From the NCBI GenBank assembly GCA_913058245.1, contig CAJXQJ010000003.1:1-64000 (forward strand): a stretch of 64,000 nucleotides of DNA, written 5' to 3'. The notes beneath the pieces are model-generated. The model made no database searches. It was given only the letters and a program-made list of their open reading frames with translations, and had not been told where the DNA came from. Made by a program: the position numbers and the translations under genes. Of the stretch, positions 36,274 to 45,127 are shown piece after piece. This DNA comes from an uncultured Colwellia sp. GTDB taxonomy: Bacteria; Pseudomonadota; Gammaproteobacteria; Enterobacterales; Alteromonadaceae. The first letter of the stretch is position 1, and each line of letters begins with the position of its first letter.

Positions 36274-38684
36274 TGATTAACAGTAAACAAGGTTCTGTCA
36301 GCCAGGTACTTCCGTATCAACATGATGTTGTAACGAAACGCATAAACTGCTTTAACCCAATAGATATGAAGTTTGCCAGTGGCTTTTTATGGAACAAAAC
36401 CATGATGATCCATATGAATTGTCGAGGTTATGCCGTTAGTCAATTTATGCAACCTGAACCAAGTAAGTATTCAGCTGCCCCTAATATTGAAGCAAAAACT
36501 TTTATGCAACCCGAACAGGGGTATTTTGCTCATCACCCGGGGCGCTTTTTCTATGTTAAGTGTCACGAAACTGATGAAGTATTTTCAATACCTTTTGAGC
36601 CAGTGCGAAAACCGTTAGATAAATTCACTTTTTCTATTGGCCTTGCCGATATCGTATGGCGAATAGAACATTTATCGATTGAGTTCATTTTAACGCTGGC
36701 CTTGCCGGTAAATGGCAGCCATGAATTATGGCAATTAGAAGTTAAAAACTTAACCAACGAAACCAAGAATATTAGTATATATCCTTATTTTTCTGTGGGT
36801 TATAAATCATGGATGAATCAATCTGCCAATTATTATCCTGAAAATAATGCAATTTTAGCTAAGGGTATTACGCCTTATCAAAAGCTTGAAGACTACTATA
36901 AAAATCAGCCACTAAAAGATGATACTTTTTTACTCGCTGAACGCACACCATGCAGCTGGACAACCAGCCAACAAGCATTTGAAGGGGAAGGTTCGTTACA
37001 TTTACCTGAAGAAGTTAACATTAAAAGCCTTTCGAAAACTCCTGCTTGTTATGAAACGTCAGTTGCCGTAATGCAGTACAATATCGAGTTATCTGCTCAG
37101 CAAAATCAGCAATTTAAGTTTGTTTTTGGAGCCTGTAAAGGATTGAATGAAGTTGAATCTATTAGAAAGCGCTATTTTAAAAATGAAAACTCATTTGAGA
37201 AAAACCACAGTGAATACCAACAATACATCCAGAAATCACAGCAAAGTTTTAGTTTTGAAAGCGAAGATAAAGCACTAAACCAATTTGTTAATCATTGGCT
37301 GCCCCGACAAGTTTATTATCATGGTGATAGCAATAGACTAACAACAGATCCACAAACCCGAAATTACTTACAAGATGCCATGGGCATGTGTTTTATTGCG
37401 CCAGAAAAAACTAAACAGGCCTTGTTAACCACTCTTTCTCAACAAAAGCGTGATGGCTGTTTGCCCGACGGTATTCTTTTACACCCTGACGCAGAAATTA
37501 AATATATTAACTTAATTCCTCACAGTGACCATTGTGTGTGGTTACCGATTTGCCTAAAAGTATATTTAGACGAAACTAATGATGTCGATTTCTTACAAGA
37601 GCAAATCGCTTTTGGTGATGATCATAGCCTATACACCGTAGCAGAGCATGTGGAGTTGGCGCTTGATTATTTACTAAATGCCACAGATGAACGTGGCTTA
37701 AGTTACATTGAGCAAGGCGACTGGTGCGATCCATTAAATATGGTAGGCCACAAAGGTAAGGGCGTTTCTAGTTGGCTGTCGTTAGCAACGGCTTTTGCTC
37801 TAAAGCAGTGGTGTAGTATTCAGCAAGACTATGGCAAAGCAAACAACAGTAAACTTAAAGAGTATCAGTTTGCCGCAGATGCAATGAATAGCGCAGTTAA
37901 TCAGCATTTATGGGATGGCAACTGGTATGCAAGAGGGATCACCGATGACGGTAATTGCTTTGGTATTGCCAACGATATTCAAGGAAGAATATTCTTAAAT
38001 CCACAAAGTTGGGCAATACTCAGTGGCGCAGCTAACAAGCAAAATATACCCGATATTTTGTCTGAAATTGATCAGCAATTATCGACACCGTTTGGCACTA
38101 TGATGTTAGCACCAAGCTATACAGAAATGCGTGAAGACATCGGTCGCTTAACACAGAAATACCCGGGCACAGCGGAAAATGGCTCCGTGTATAATCATGC
38201 CAGTATTTTTTATGCTTATAGTCTGTTTCAAATTGGCGAGTCAGATAAAGCACTCGCCACTATTCAACAAATGTTGAGTAGTGAAAAAGATGTTTTGGTT
38301 CGTCAGCAATTACCGGGTTTTATTCCCAATTATTACCGTGGTGCTTATTATCAATTTCCAGAAATGGCGGGGCGCTCAAGTCAATTGTTTAATACTGGCA
38401 CCGTCGCCTGGGTTTATCGCTGTATTATTGAAGAACTATGTGGATTAAAAGGGCAAGCTGGCAATTTGCTTGTTAAGCCTAAACTTCCTGAATCTTGGCA
38501 TAATTTAACTGTCGAGCGTAAATATCGAAATGCGATTTTTAAGGTGAAAATATCTCGTGATGAAAAAGTGCAACAGCAATTATTGCTTGTTGATGGTGTG
38601 CGCTGTATTAATAACAAAGTCGAAAATATTCAATCGGGCAGATGCTACATGCTGGATGTTGTTTTACCTTTATCTACTCGTTAA
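36273..38684 (+). CDS. GH94 glycoside phosphorylase, probably acting on cellobionate or cellobiose
   Basis: Cytoplasmic inverting phosphorylase of 803 aa: N-terminal beta-sandwich (about 1-290), linker, (alpha/alpha)6 barrel and C-terminal cap. The family catalytic Asp is D486 in QGDWCDPLNMVGHKGKG; TAENGSVYNHASIF corresponds to the phosphate-binding region. GH94 members split cellobiose, chitobiose, cellobionate or longer chains with phosphate to give glucose-1-phosphate-type products. The adjacent gluconokinase favours cellobionic acid, whose phosphorolysis gives gluconate; this is an inference from context. GTG 36273 overlaps the previous stop (TAGTG), with AGGGAG 8 bases before it. Confidence 0.85.
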   Translation: MINSKQGSVSQVLPYQHDVVTKRINCFNPIDMKFASGFLWNKTMMIHMNCRGYAVSQFMQPEPSKYSAAPNIEAKTFMQPEQGYFAHHPGRFFYVKCHETDEVFSIPFEPVRKPLDKFTFSIGLADIVWRIEHLSIEFILTLALPVNGSHELWQLEVKNLTNETKNISIYPYFSVGYKSWMNQSANYYPENNAILAKGITPYQKLEDYYKNQPLKDDTFLLAERTPCSWTTSQQAFEGEGSLHLPEEVNIKSLSKTPACYETSVAVMQYNIELSAQQNQQFKFVFGACKGLNEVESIRKRYFKNENSFEKNHSEYQQYIQKSQQSFSFESEDKALNQFVNHWLPRQVYYHGDSNRLTTDPQTRNYLQDAMGMCFIAPEKTKQALLTTLSQQKRDGCLPDGILLHPDAEIKYINLIPHSDHCVWLPICLKVYLDETNDVDFLQEQIAFGDDHSLYTVAEHVELALDYLLNATDERGLSYIEQGDWCDPLNMVGHKGKGVSSWLSLATAFALKQWCSIQQDYGKANNSKLKEYQFAADAMNSAVNQHLWDGNWYARGITDDGNCFGIANDIQGRIFLNPQSWAILSGAANKQNIPDILSEIDQQLSTPFGTMMLAPSYTEMREDIGRLTQKYPGTAENGSVYNHASIFYAYSLFQIGESDKALATIQQMLSSEKDVLVRQQLPGFIPNYYRGAYYQFPEMAGRSSQLFNTGTVAWVYRCIIEELCGLKGQAGNLLVKPKLPESWHNLTVERKYRNAIFKVKISRDEKVQQQLLLVDGVRCINNKVENIQSGRCYMLDVVLPLSTR

Positions 38685-38696
38685 TTTAAGGGCGAC

Positions 38697-39233
38697 ATGA
38701 CGAATTTATTGATTATTATGGGAGTTAGCGGCAGTGGTAAATCAACGGTCGCTGAGCAACTGGCAAACAAGTTAGATTATAGTTTTATCGATGCCGATGA
38801 CTTTCATAGCGGTAGTGCAAAAGAAAAAATGGCTGCTGGTGAGCCACTTACCGATGAACTTAGAGCGCAATGGATGCAACACCTGCAGCGTTTTTTAACC
38901 ATTAACGCTAAGCAAGAAACATCTATTGTTTTGGCACATTCAGGTTTAAAAAAAGTTCATCGTGACATGTTAAGAACATCAGGCTTTAGGGCGCACTTTT
39001 TCTTTTTAGAAGGCAGTGAAAGTTTAATAGCAGAACGTATGCAAAAACGCTCAGAGCATTTTTTCCCCGCCAGTTTACTACGCAGCCAATTTCAAGCACT
39101 TGAGCACCCAAAAATATCACAGCAACAAGGTGAGGAATTAGATGTTAGTATCATTAGTATTGAGCACAGTGTTAACGAGATATTGAAGCAAATAGAACAA
39201 GTAGCAACAGAGTTCATCTCACAAAATACATAA
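38697..39233 (+). CDS. gntK: Gluconokinase
   Basis: Small P-loop kinase of 178 aa that phosphorylates D-gluconate to 6-phosphogluconate for the Entner-Doudoroff or pentose phosphate route. Walker A GVSGSGKST (9-17), IDADDFHS, the KEKMAAGEPLTDELRAQW segment and RMQKRSEHFFPASLLRSQF are GntK hallmarks. It begins 12 bp after GH94 in the same unit, and gluconate is exactly what a cellobionate phosphorylase would release. No gluconate permease is near, so the substrate probably arises inside the cell. Confidence 0.93.
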   Translation: MTNLLIIMGVSGSGKSTVAEQLANKLDYSFIDADDFHSGSAKEKMAAGEPLTDELRAQWMQHLQRFLTINAKQETSIVLAHSGLKKVHRDMLRTSGFRAHFFFLEGSESLIAERMQKRSEHFFPASLLRSQFQALEHPKISQQQGEELDVSIISIEHSVNEILKQIEQVATEFISQNT

Positions 39234-39267
39234 CATTAAAAATGCAGGCGATATTCGAGAATTCAGT

Positions 39268-40056
39268 ATGATAACTAAAAAAATTAACAGCTTAACAAAA
39301 GTATTACTGCTCAGTAGCCTGTCAGTATTTGCTGCAACAGGCCACGCCCTAGAAGCTAAGCAAGCAAAAGTAGCACCTACTATTGACGGCGTTATGGACG
39401 CCTCATGGCAAGCCGCTAAATGGCAACCACTTAATCATCATATATTAGGGGAAATGCCCAGTACTGAAGACTTCTCTGGTCGCTTTAAAATTATGTGGGA
39501 TAAAAATAAAATTTACCTTTTAACTGAAATTCAAGACGATGTACTTTTTGATAATCACCCCGATCCATTAAAAGCCTATTGGGATGATGATTGCTTAGAA
39601 ATTTTTATCGATGAAGACAGATCAGGTGGTGAACACCAATTTAACTTTAATGCCTTTGCTTACCATGTGGCACTTGATAACCAAGCGGTTGATATTGGCT
39701 ATAAAAAACCGAATGGCCAACCTGATTTTATGTTGCTTAATGACCACTTAACCAGTGCATGGAAGCGCCAAGCCACAGCGCCTCATAAACTGATTTGGGA
39801 AGTAGCGTTAGATGTTTACGATGACAGCTTCGATTACATAACCACTAAAGCAGGTACTAAAAAGTTTAATGAAGCCAAGCCAGTGACATTAACCACTAAT
39901 AAAGAACTTGGTTTTATGCTCGCTTATTGCGATAACGACGGTAGCGCTAGCCGTGAGCATTTTATCGGTTCTGTGGCCATCGAACCTAAAAATGGCGATA
40001 AAAATTTGGGTTATAAAGATGCGGGTGTTTTTGCACCGTTAACTTTAGTTGAGTGA
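39268..40056 (+). CDS. Secreted CBM9-like carbohydrate-binding protein
   Basis: A 262-aa exported protein: signal peptide (about 1-27, ending GHA-LE), then one domain of the CBM9/sugar-binding type covering the rest, with APTIDGVMDASWQAA, YLLTEIQDD, YWDDDCLEIFIDEDRSGG and GFMLAYCDNDG. It has no catalytic domain, so it may capture cello-oligosaccharides or oxidised ends in the periplasm or outside. Last gene of the unit, 34 bp after gntK. CBM9 is known to prefer chain reducing ends; whether this one does is untested. Confidence 0.82.
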   Translation: MITKKINSLTKVLLLSSLSVFAATGHALEAKQAKVAPTIDGVMDASWQAAKWQPLNHHILGEMPSTEDFSGRFKIMWDKNKIYLLTEIQDDVLFDNHPDPLKAYWDDDCLEIFIDEDRSGGEHQFNFNAFAYHVALDNQAVDIGYKKPNGQPDFMLLNDHLTSAWKRQATAPHKLIWEVALDVYDDSFDYITTKAGTKKFNEAKPVTLTTNKELGFMLAYCDNDGSASREHFIGSVAIEPKNGDKNLGYKDAGVFAPLTLVE

Positions 40057-40188
40057 TTTGGAATAGTCGCGCTATATGAGCTTAGAGGGAAAATAGGACC
40101 TATTTAGACCGTTAAACTTTTAGTTTTCTGGTCTAGAGACTGCTATCGTCCCAACTTGAACAGCTTATTAGTACCTTACTATGTATCT

Positions 40189-40836
40189 TCAATCAAATTG
40201 AGTTTCTTCGATTCTTGATACATCTATGTCTTGTTGCGTATATCCAAGGCTTTTTAAAATTGGCTCGACAAGCTGATTAGAGTTTAAATTAGATTCCATA
40301 TACCTTTCTCTACATTCATATAGAGAATTTAAGTCATGTATTGTTATACAACTTAATTTGATAGTGTTTTTAATCGATTGAATACAATGAATTTTTTTAT
40401 TAATAATAGAGTCATAAGAGTCTTGTGCTGTCTGAAATATAACTTCAACTCGGTTAGGAAAGCGTTTTATAGCTAATCGTTGTTCTCTAGTAAGATCTAG
40501 GGCAACTTGTTTATATAGTTCATTTAATACATCAATATTAATAGATTTAGGTGTAGGTATCGGTATTTCGCCAGATGCTGCAAGTTCTGGTTCTTGCCTT
40601 ATTTTTAACAAGTATTCGAAATATGATTCAACGTGCCCCGAAAGCTCTGATTGTAGATCGCTTAACTCCATAAAGATTAAATCAGTAGTTTGCTCTCTAT
40701 GAAATTGAGATTTTCTTTTTTCTACGAGAGGTATCAAAATCAATGATAGTAATGTCCCTAAAATAAAAATTAGTATTTTGATAAAAACATCCCTACTTCG
40801 ACTTCGTAATAGCTGCTTATTATGAATATTTCTCAA
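40189..40836 (-). CDS. Hypothetical single-pass membrane protein
   Basis: I do not recognise this 215-aa protein. A basic N-terminus (KQLLRSRSRDVFIK) leads to one strong transmembrane helix (about 19-38, ILIFILGTLLSLILIPL) and then a charged, mostly helical cytoplasmic or periplasmic part with possible coiled coil (about 45-80). It opens with TTG, without a clear ribosome site; the next ATG would remove the helix. It is more AT-rich than the genes beside it. It stands alone between the CBM9 and SRPBCC genes. Confidence 0.55.
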   Translation of the reverse strand: MRNIHNKQLLRSRSRDVFIKILIFILGTLLSLILIPLVEKRKSQFHREQTTDLIFMELSDLQSELSGHVESYFEYLLKIRQEPELAASGEIPIPTPKSINIDVLNELYKQVALDLTREQRLAIKRFPNRVEVIFQTAQDSYDSIINKKIHCIQSIKNTIKLSCITIHDLNSLYECRERYMESNLNSNQLVEPILKSLGYTQQDIDVSRIEETQFD

Positions 40837-41029
40837 TAATATTCAACATGTGATTTAGACGTATTTTCTTTATTATCAATATTTTAAAGTGCTATGAATT
40901 CTCTTAAAGTTAAGGCATAACTATTAATTAATTTCTTAACAATTTCTAGTTCAAACACGCATCTTGACCCTAAGTGCTTAAATCCGCTACTGTTACTGGC
41001 AGTTATCTTTATGCGAATGCAGGAACGTT

Positions 41030-41467
41030 ATGGTTAATGTCGATGTGGTACAAGTGATCGCCGCAGCCCCAAATGAAGTGAGTAAAATACTACTCGATCA
41101 CCAAAATGCCGGGCAATTTTTTGATGCGAAATTTAATGTCGCTAAAAGCGCTGACGAAGGCGAAGTTTTCGGTGGCAAAGGTGCTATTCGTCATTTGAAC
41201 GTTGCAGGTGTTAAGTTTTCTGAGCAAATATTGATCGCCGATGATAACCACATTCGCTATGCCATTGTCGGTGACCGTCCGCTGCGTGGCCATCAAGGTA
41301 ATATCTATCTTGAGGAACAAAGTCCTTCCTCTACTTCTGTTCGCTATACTATTGTTTGTGAAGCACCTAAATGGCTACCGGATAAATTGGTTGAGTTTTT
41401 ATTGTCACAAGCGATGAAAAAAGCCTTAGTTAAAATCAATAAACATTTTTTAGCGCTGGCGAATTAA
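41030..41467 (+). CDS. SRPBCC (START-like) family protein
   Basis: A 145-aa cytoplasmic protein that matches the polyketide cyclase/SRPBCC helix-grip fold: N-terminal strand [21 protein letters not shown], then beta strands and a long C-terminal helix ([22 protein letters not shown]). Such domains bind a hydrophobic ligand; none can be named here. AGGAACGTT precedes ATG 41030. It is 13 bp before glpK and likely cotranscribed. Confidence 0.78.
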   Translation: MVNVDVVQVIAAAPNEVSKILLDHQNAGQFFDAKFNVAKSADEGEVFGGKGAIRHLNVAGVKFSEQILIADDNHIRYAIVGDRPLRGHQGNIYLEEQSPSSTSVRYTIVCEAPKWLPDKLVEFLLSQAMKKALVKINKHFLALAN

Positions 41468-41480
41468 GAGAAAACCTGTA

Positions 41481-42965
41481 ATGAAAGCATCCTACTTGCT
41501 AGCAATTGACCAAGGTACTACAAGCAGCCGAGCCATTATTTTTAATACTGCTGGCGACATAATTGCCAGTGCTTCAGAAGAGTTTGAGCAAATATTTCCT
41601 AACGATGGTTGGGTTGAACATCAGCCCAAAGCCATTTGGCAAACTACGCTTGCAACTTGCCGACAAGCAATAGAAAAAAGCGCATTGCCATTAGAAGATA
41701 TTTTGGCGATTGGTATTACTAACCAACGTGAAACCACTTTAGTTTGGGATAAAGCCACAGGTGAACCAATTTACAATGCTATTGTTTGGCAAGATAGGCG
41801 CACAGCTGAACGGTGTAGAAACTTACAACAAAATGCTGACATTGTTAAGCAAGTAAAAGCGAAAACAGGGCTATTAATTGATCCTTATTTTTCAGCCAGT
41901 AAAGTTGAATGGCTATTAGATAATGTTGCTGGCGCTCGAGAAAAAGCTGAGGCTGGAGAGTTGTGTTTTGGCACTGTTGATACTTTTTTACTTTGGCATT
42001 TAACCAAGGGAAAAAGCTTTGCAACTGATGCCACTAATGCTTCTCGAACCATGCTATTTAACATTGTTGATAATTGTTGGGATGATGAATTATTAGCACT
42101 ATTTAATATCCCTAAAACCCTACTGCCAGAAGTTAAAGATAGCGCCGATGATTTTGGTGTTACGGCCGCAGAACATTTTGGCAAGCCAATCGCAATTAAT
42201 GCCATGATTGGTGACCAACAAGCGGCGTTAGTCGGCCAAGCGTGCTTTGAAAAAGGCATGATGAAAAGCACATACGGAACCGGTTGTTTCGTAATGGTGA
42301 ATACCGGTAAACAAGTGCAATATTCGCAACACAAAATGCTAACCACTGTTGCTTATCGACTTGCTGGTGAAATAACTTACGCCCTTGAAGGCAGTATTTT
42401 TATGGCAGGCGCAACCATGCAATGGATACGCGATGGCATTCAATTAATTGATAATGTTAAGCAAAGCCAAGCTATAGCTGAGTCTATGACCGTTGAAAAC
42501 CATGTTTATCTTATACCTGCTTTTACCGGTTTAGGCGCGCCACATTGGCAGCCTGATGCGCGTGGCGCCATTGTTGGCCTGACTAGAGATTCTGGTATCA
42601 AGGAAATTGTTACTGCGGCTTTAGCTTCTGTGGCATATCAAACGCGAGATTTATTAGAAGCATTACAACAAGATGGTATAGATACCACACAGTTACGAGT
42701 TGATGGTGGCATGGTGGTGAACGATTGGTTACTACAGTTTCTTAGTGACATTTTAAATTTAGTCATTAAGCGACCAAAAGTGATTGAAACTACCGCGCTA
42801 GGTGCAGCATTGTTGGCTGGCTTGCAACAAGGATTATTTGAAAACCTTGAACAAGCAGCTGAATACTGGCACGTTGAAAGCCAATTCTCTCCAAAAATGA
42901 GTGCTGATAGTCGTAATCGCCATTACCAAGGTTGGCTAACGGCTTTAGATAAAGTACTCGATTAA
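41481..42965 (+). CDS. glpK: Glycerol kinase
   Basis: FGGY-family kinase of 494 aa that makes glycerol-3-phosphate from glycerol and [19 protein letters not shown] at the start, [38 protein letters not shown] and the C-terminal [12 protein letters not shown] and [12 protein letters not shown] segments identify GlpK rather than another FGGY kinase. Normal length. Genes for glpF or glpD are not nearby; it follows the SRPBCC gene by 13 bp. No obvious operator was found upstream. Confidence 0.95.
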   Translation: MKASYLLAIDQGTTSSRAIIFNTAGDIIASASEEFEQIFPNDGWVEHQPKAIWQTTLATCRQAIEKSALPLEDILAIGITNQRETTLVWDKATGEPIYNAIVWQDRRTAERCRNLQQNADIVKQVKAKTGLLIDPYFSASKVEWLLDNVAGAREKAEAGELCFGTVDTFLLWHLTKGKSFATDATNASRTMLFNIVDNCWDDELLALFNIPKTLLPEVKDSADDFGVTAAEHFGKPIAINAMIGDQQAALVGQACFEKGMMKSTYGTGCFVMVNTGKQVQYSQHKMLTTVAYRLAGEITYALEGSIFMAGATMQWIRDGIQLIDNVKQSQAIAESMTVENHVYLIPAFTGLGAPHWQPDARGAIVGLTRDSGIKEIVTAALASVAYQTRDLLEALQQDGIDTTQLRVDGGMVVNDWLLQFLSDILNLVIKRPKVIETTALGAALLAGLQQGLFENLEQAAEYWHVESQFSPKMSADSRNRHYQGWLTALDKVLD

Positions 42966-43069
42966 TGGTAATTTTGAATTAGCCATACACTTAACTGTAT
43001 AAATAAACAGTTTTTAGTGGTAAGCTAAAATTTAGTAACCCTTTTAACTGTTCAGATAACCTATTTGCT

Positions 43070-45010
43070 TTGAAATTATATATTGCTGAAAAACCCAGTT
43101 TAGGCCGAGCTATTGCCGCAGCACTTCCAAAACCACAGAAAAACCAAAAAGGCTATATTGAGCTAAGTAATGGCGATGTGGTGAGTTGGTGCATTGGTCA
43201 TGTATTAGAACAAGCCGACCCTGAGCAATATGATGCTGATTATAAAAAATGGCAAATGCAGCATTTACCGATAATTCCAACGCAATGGCAGTTAAAGCCT
43301 AAAACACAAACTCGCGCGCAATTAACGGTGTTGAGAAAATTGGTTAAGCAAGCGGATGAAATTGTTCACGCGGGCGACCCAGACCGAGAAGGGCAATTAC
43401 TGGTTGATGAAGTCATTGATTATTTAAAAGTATCTAAAACTAAAAAGCAGCAAATTAAGCGCTTGTTAATTAGTGATTTAAATCTTCCTGCAGTAAAGAA
43501 ATCGCTATCAAATTTACGTAGTAATCAAGATTTTATGCCTTTGTCTATTTCAGCTTTAGCACGCTCTAGAGCTGATTGGTTATATGGCTTAAATTTAACC
43601 CGTGCTTATACTTTGCAAGGGCAAAAAGCTGGCTTTAATGGCGTACTTTCAGTTGGCCGAGTGCAAACACCCATTTTGGGTTTAGTGGTTCGGCGTCAGC
43701 AAGAAATAGACAATTTTGTCGCCAAAGATTTTTACGATGTTCACGCGCATTTACAAACTGCTAACCAACAACCGTTCATCGCTAAATGGCAACCAAGTGA
43801 AGCGTGTCAGCCTTATATGGATGAAGAAGGGCGAGTGCTGAATCGTGCACTTGCTGAAAATGTGGTTAGCAGAATTGCAAACCAACCTGCAGAAGTTATT
43901 TCGGTTAACGAGCAAGAGAAGAAACAAGCCGCGCCGTTACCTTATAATTTATCGAGCTTGCAAATTGACGCCGCTAAAGTCTATTCATTAAATGCAAAGT
44001 TAGTGTTGGATGTTTGTCAGTCGTTGTATGAAAAGCATAAGTTAATTACTTACCCACGCTCTGATTGTCGTTACTTACCAACTGAACACCATAGTCAGGC
44101 GAAAAGTATTATTGCTATGTTGGTAAAATCTAGTGAAAGCTATGGTGCATTCGCAAAAAATGCCAATACCGCGTTGAAAAGCAAAGCATGGAATAATGCT
44201 AAAGTCAGTGCTCATCATGCGATTATTCCTACCGAAAAATCAGCTGCCAATATTTCTTTAAACCCTTTTGAGAAGAATGTTTATTTTCTGATTGTTCGAC
44301 AATACATAGCCCAGTTTTATCCGGCGTACGTTTTTAATCAATCTAAGGTGGAAGTGTTAATTGCTGGTGGCAAGTTTTCAGCCAATGCGAAAACGCCAAT
44401 AGCGCAAGGTTGGAAAGTGTTATTTCAACGCGCGAAAAGCAAAAAGGCGAAAGTTGAAGATGCTAATTCTGGTGCTGAGCAACAATTAACAGAGCAAACT
44501 TTACCTAAATTAACCAAAGGTGAGCAACTACATTGTGAGCGTGGTGAATTAATTTCTCGGATGACGCAAGCGCCTAAGCATTTTACTGACGCTAGTATAT
44601 TGGCGGCCATGACAGGTATTGCCCGTTATGTTACTGATAGCAATATCAAGAAAATGTTACGTGAAACGGATGGTTTGGGTACGGAAGCAACCCGAGCAGG
44701 TATTATCGATTTGCTATTTAAGCGTGGCTATTTAGAAAGAAAAGGAAAAAGTATTCATGCAACCACGATAGGGAAGTCACTGATCAATGCCTTGCCTGTG
44801 GCGGCAACGTTGCCGGATATGACTGCACATTGGGAAGCAACATTAACTAATATTAGTGAAAAAACAAACCGCTACGATGATTTAATCAACCCACTTACGG
44901 AAACCTTACACGCCATGATTGCCCAATCAGAGCAGCAGTCTTTTGCTGGTTTGCCAAAAGTACCATTCAAACAAAAAGCTAAGAAGCGTTTTAAAAAGCG
45001 TAAACAATAG
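43070..45010 (+). CDS. topB: DNA topoisomerase III
   Basis: Type IA topoisomerase of 646 aa that decatenates and relaxes negatively supercoiled DNA. TOPRIM motifs E7 (IAEKPS) and DPDREG, and active-site Tyr Y328 in ITYPRSD, the same number as in E. coli TopB. A short basic tail (KQKAKKRFKKRKQ) replaces any zinc fingers. The start is TTG 43070, chosen because MKLYIAEKPSLG matches the family N-terminus; no clear ribosome site is visible. It is 104 bp downstream of glpK. Confidence 0.94.
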   Translation: MKLYIAEKPSLGRAIAAALPKPQKNQKGYIELSNGDVVSWCIGHVLEQADPEQYDADYKKWQMQHLPIIPTQWQLKPKTQTRAQLTVLRKLVKQADEIVHAGDPDREGQLLVDEVIDYLKVSKTKKQQIKRLLISDLNLPAVKKSLSNLRSNQDFMPLSISALARSRADWLYGLNLTRAYTLQGQKAGFNGVLSVGRVQTPILGLVVRRQQEIDNFVAKDFYDVHAHLQTANQQPFIAKWQPSEACQPYMDEEGRVLNRALAENVVSRIANQPAEVISVNEQEKKQAAPLPYNLSSLQIDAAKVYSLNAKLVLDVCQSLYEKHKLITYPRSDCRYLPTEHHSQAKSIIAMLVKSSESYGAFAKNANTALKSKAWNNAKVSAHHAIIPTEKSAANISLNPFEKNVYFLIVRQYIAQFYPAYVFNQSKVEVLIAGGKFSANAKTPIAQGWKVLFQRAKSKKAKVEDANSGAEQQLTEQTLPKLTKGEQLHCERGELISRMTQAPKHFTDASILAAMTGIARYVTDSNIKKMLRETDGLGTEATRAGIIDLLFKRGYLERKGKSIHATTIGKSLINALPVAATLPDMTAHWEATLTNISEKTNRYDDLINPLTETLHAMIAQSEQQSFAGLPKVPFKQKAKKRFKKRKQ

Positions 45011-45127
45011 CGGACCTTAATTGCCAGAAATACAAAGCTTTTTTTCTAATTAAAATACCGTTAAGCTGTTCAATACTACATAGTGAATTATTAGCTTAAT
45101 GCTAATATAAATAATAAGGAAGTTAGT

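Noticed and set aside
40105..40135. TAGACC/GGTCTA hairpin after the CBM9-like gene as a terminator
   Set aside because: Six pairs around a 19-nt loop and no T tract; too weak to call.
41885..42346. A 153-codon open frame antisense to glpK
   Set aside because: Lies wholly inside a conserved gene on the other strand, has no ribosome site, and its translation resembles no protein.
42993..43016. AACTGT/ACAGTT stem with a T run after glpK
   Set aside because: Looks like a terminator but the 6-bp AT-rich stem would be unstable; not reported as a feature.
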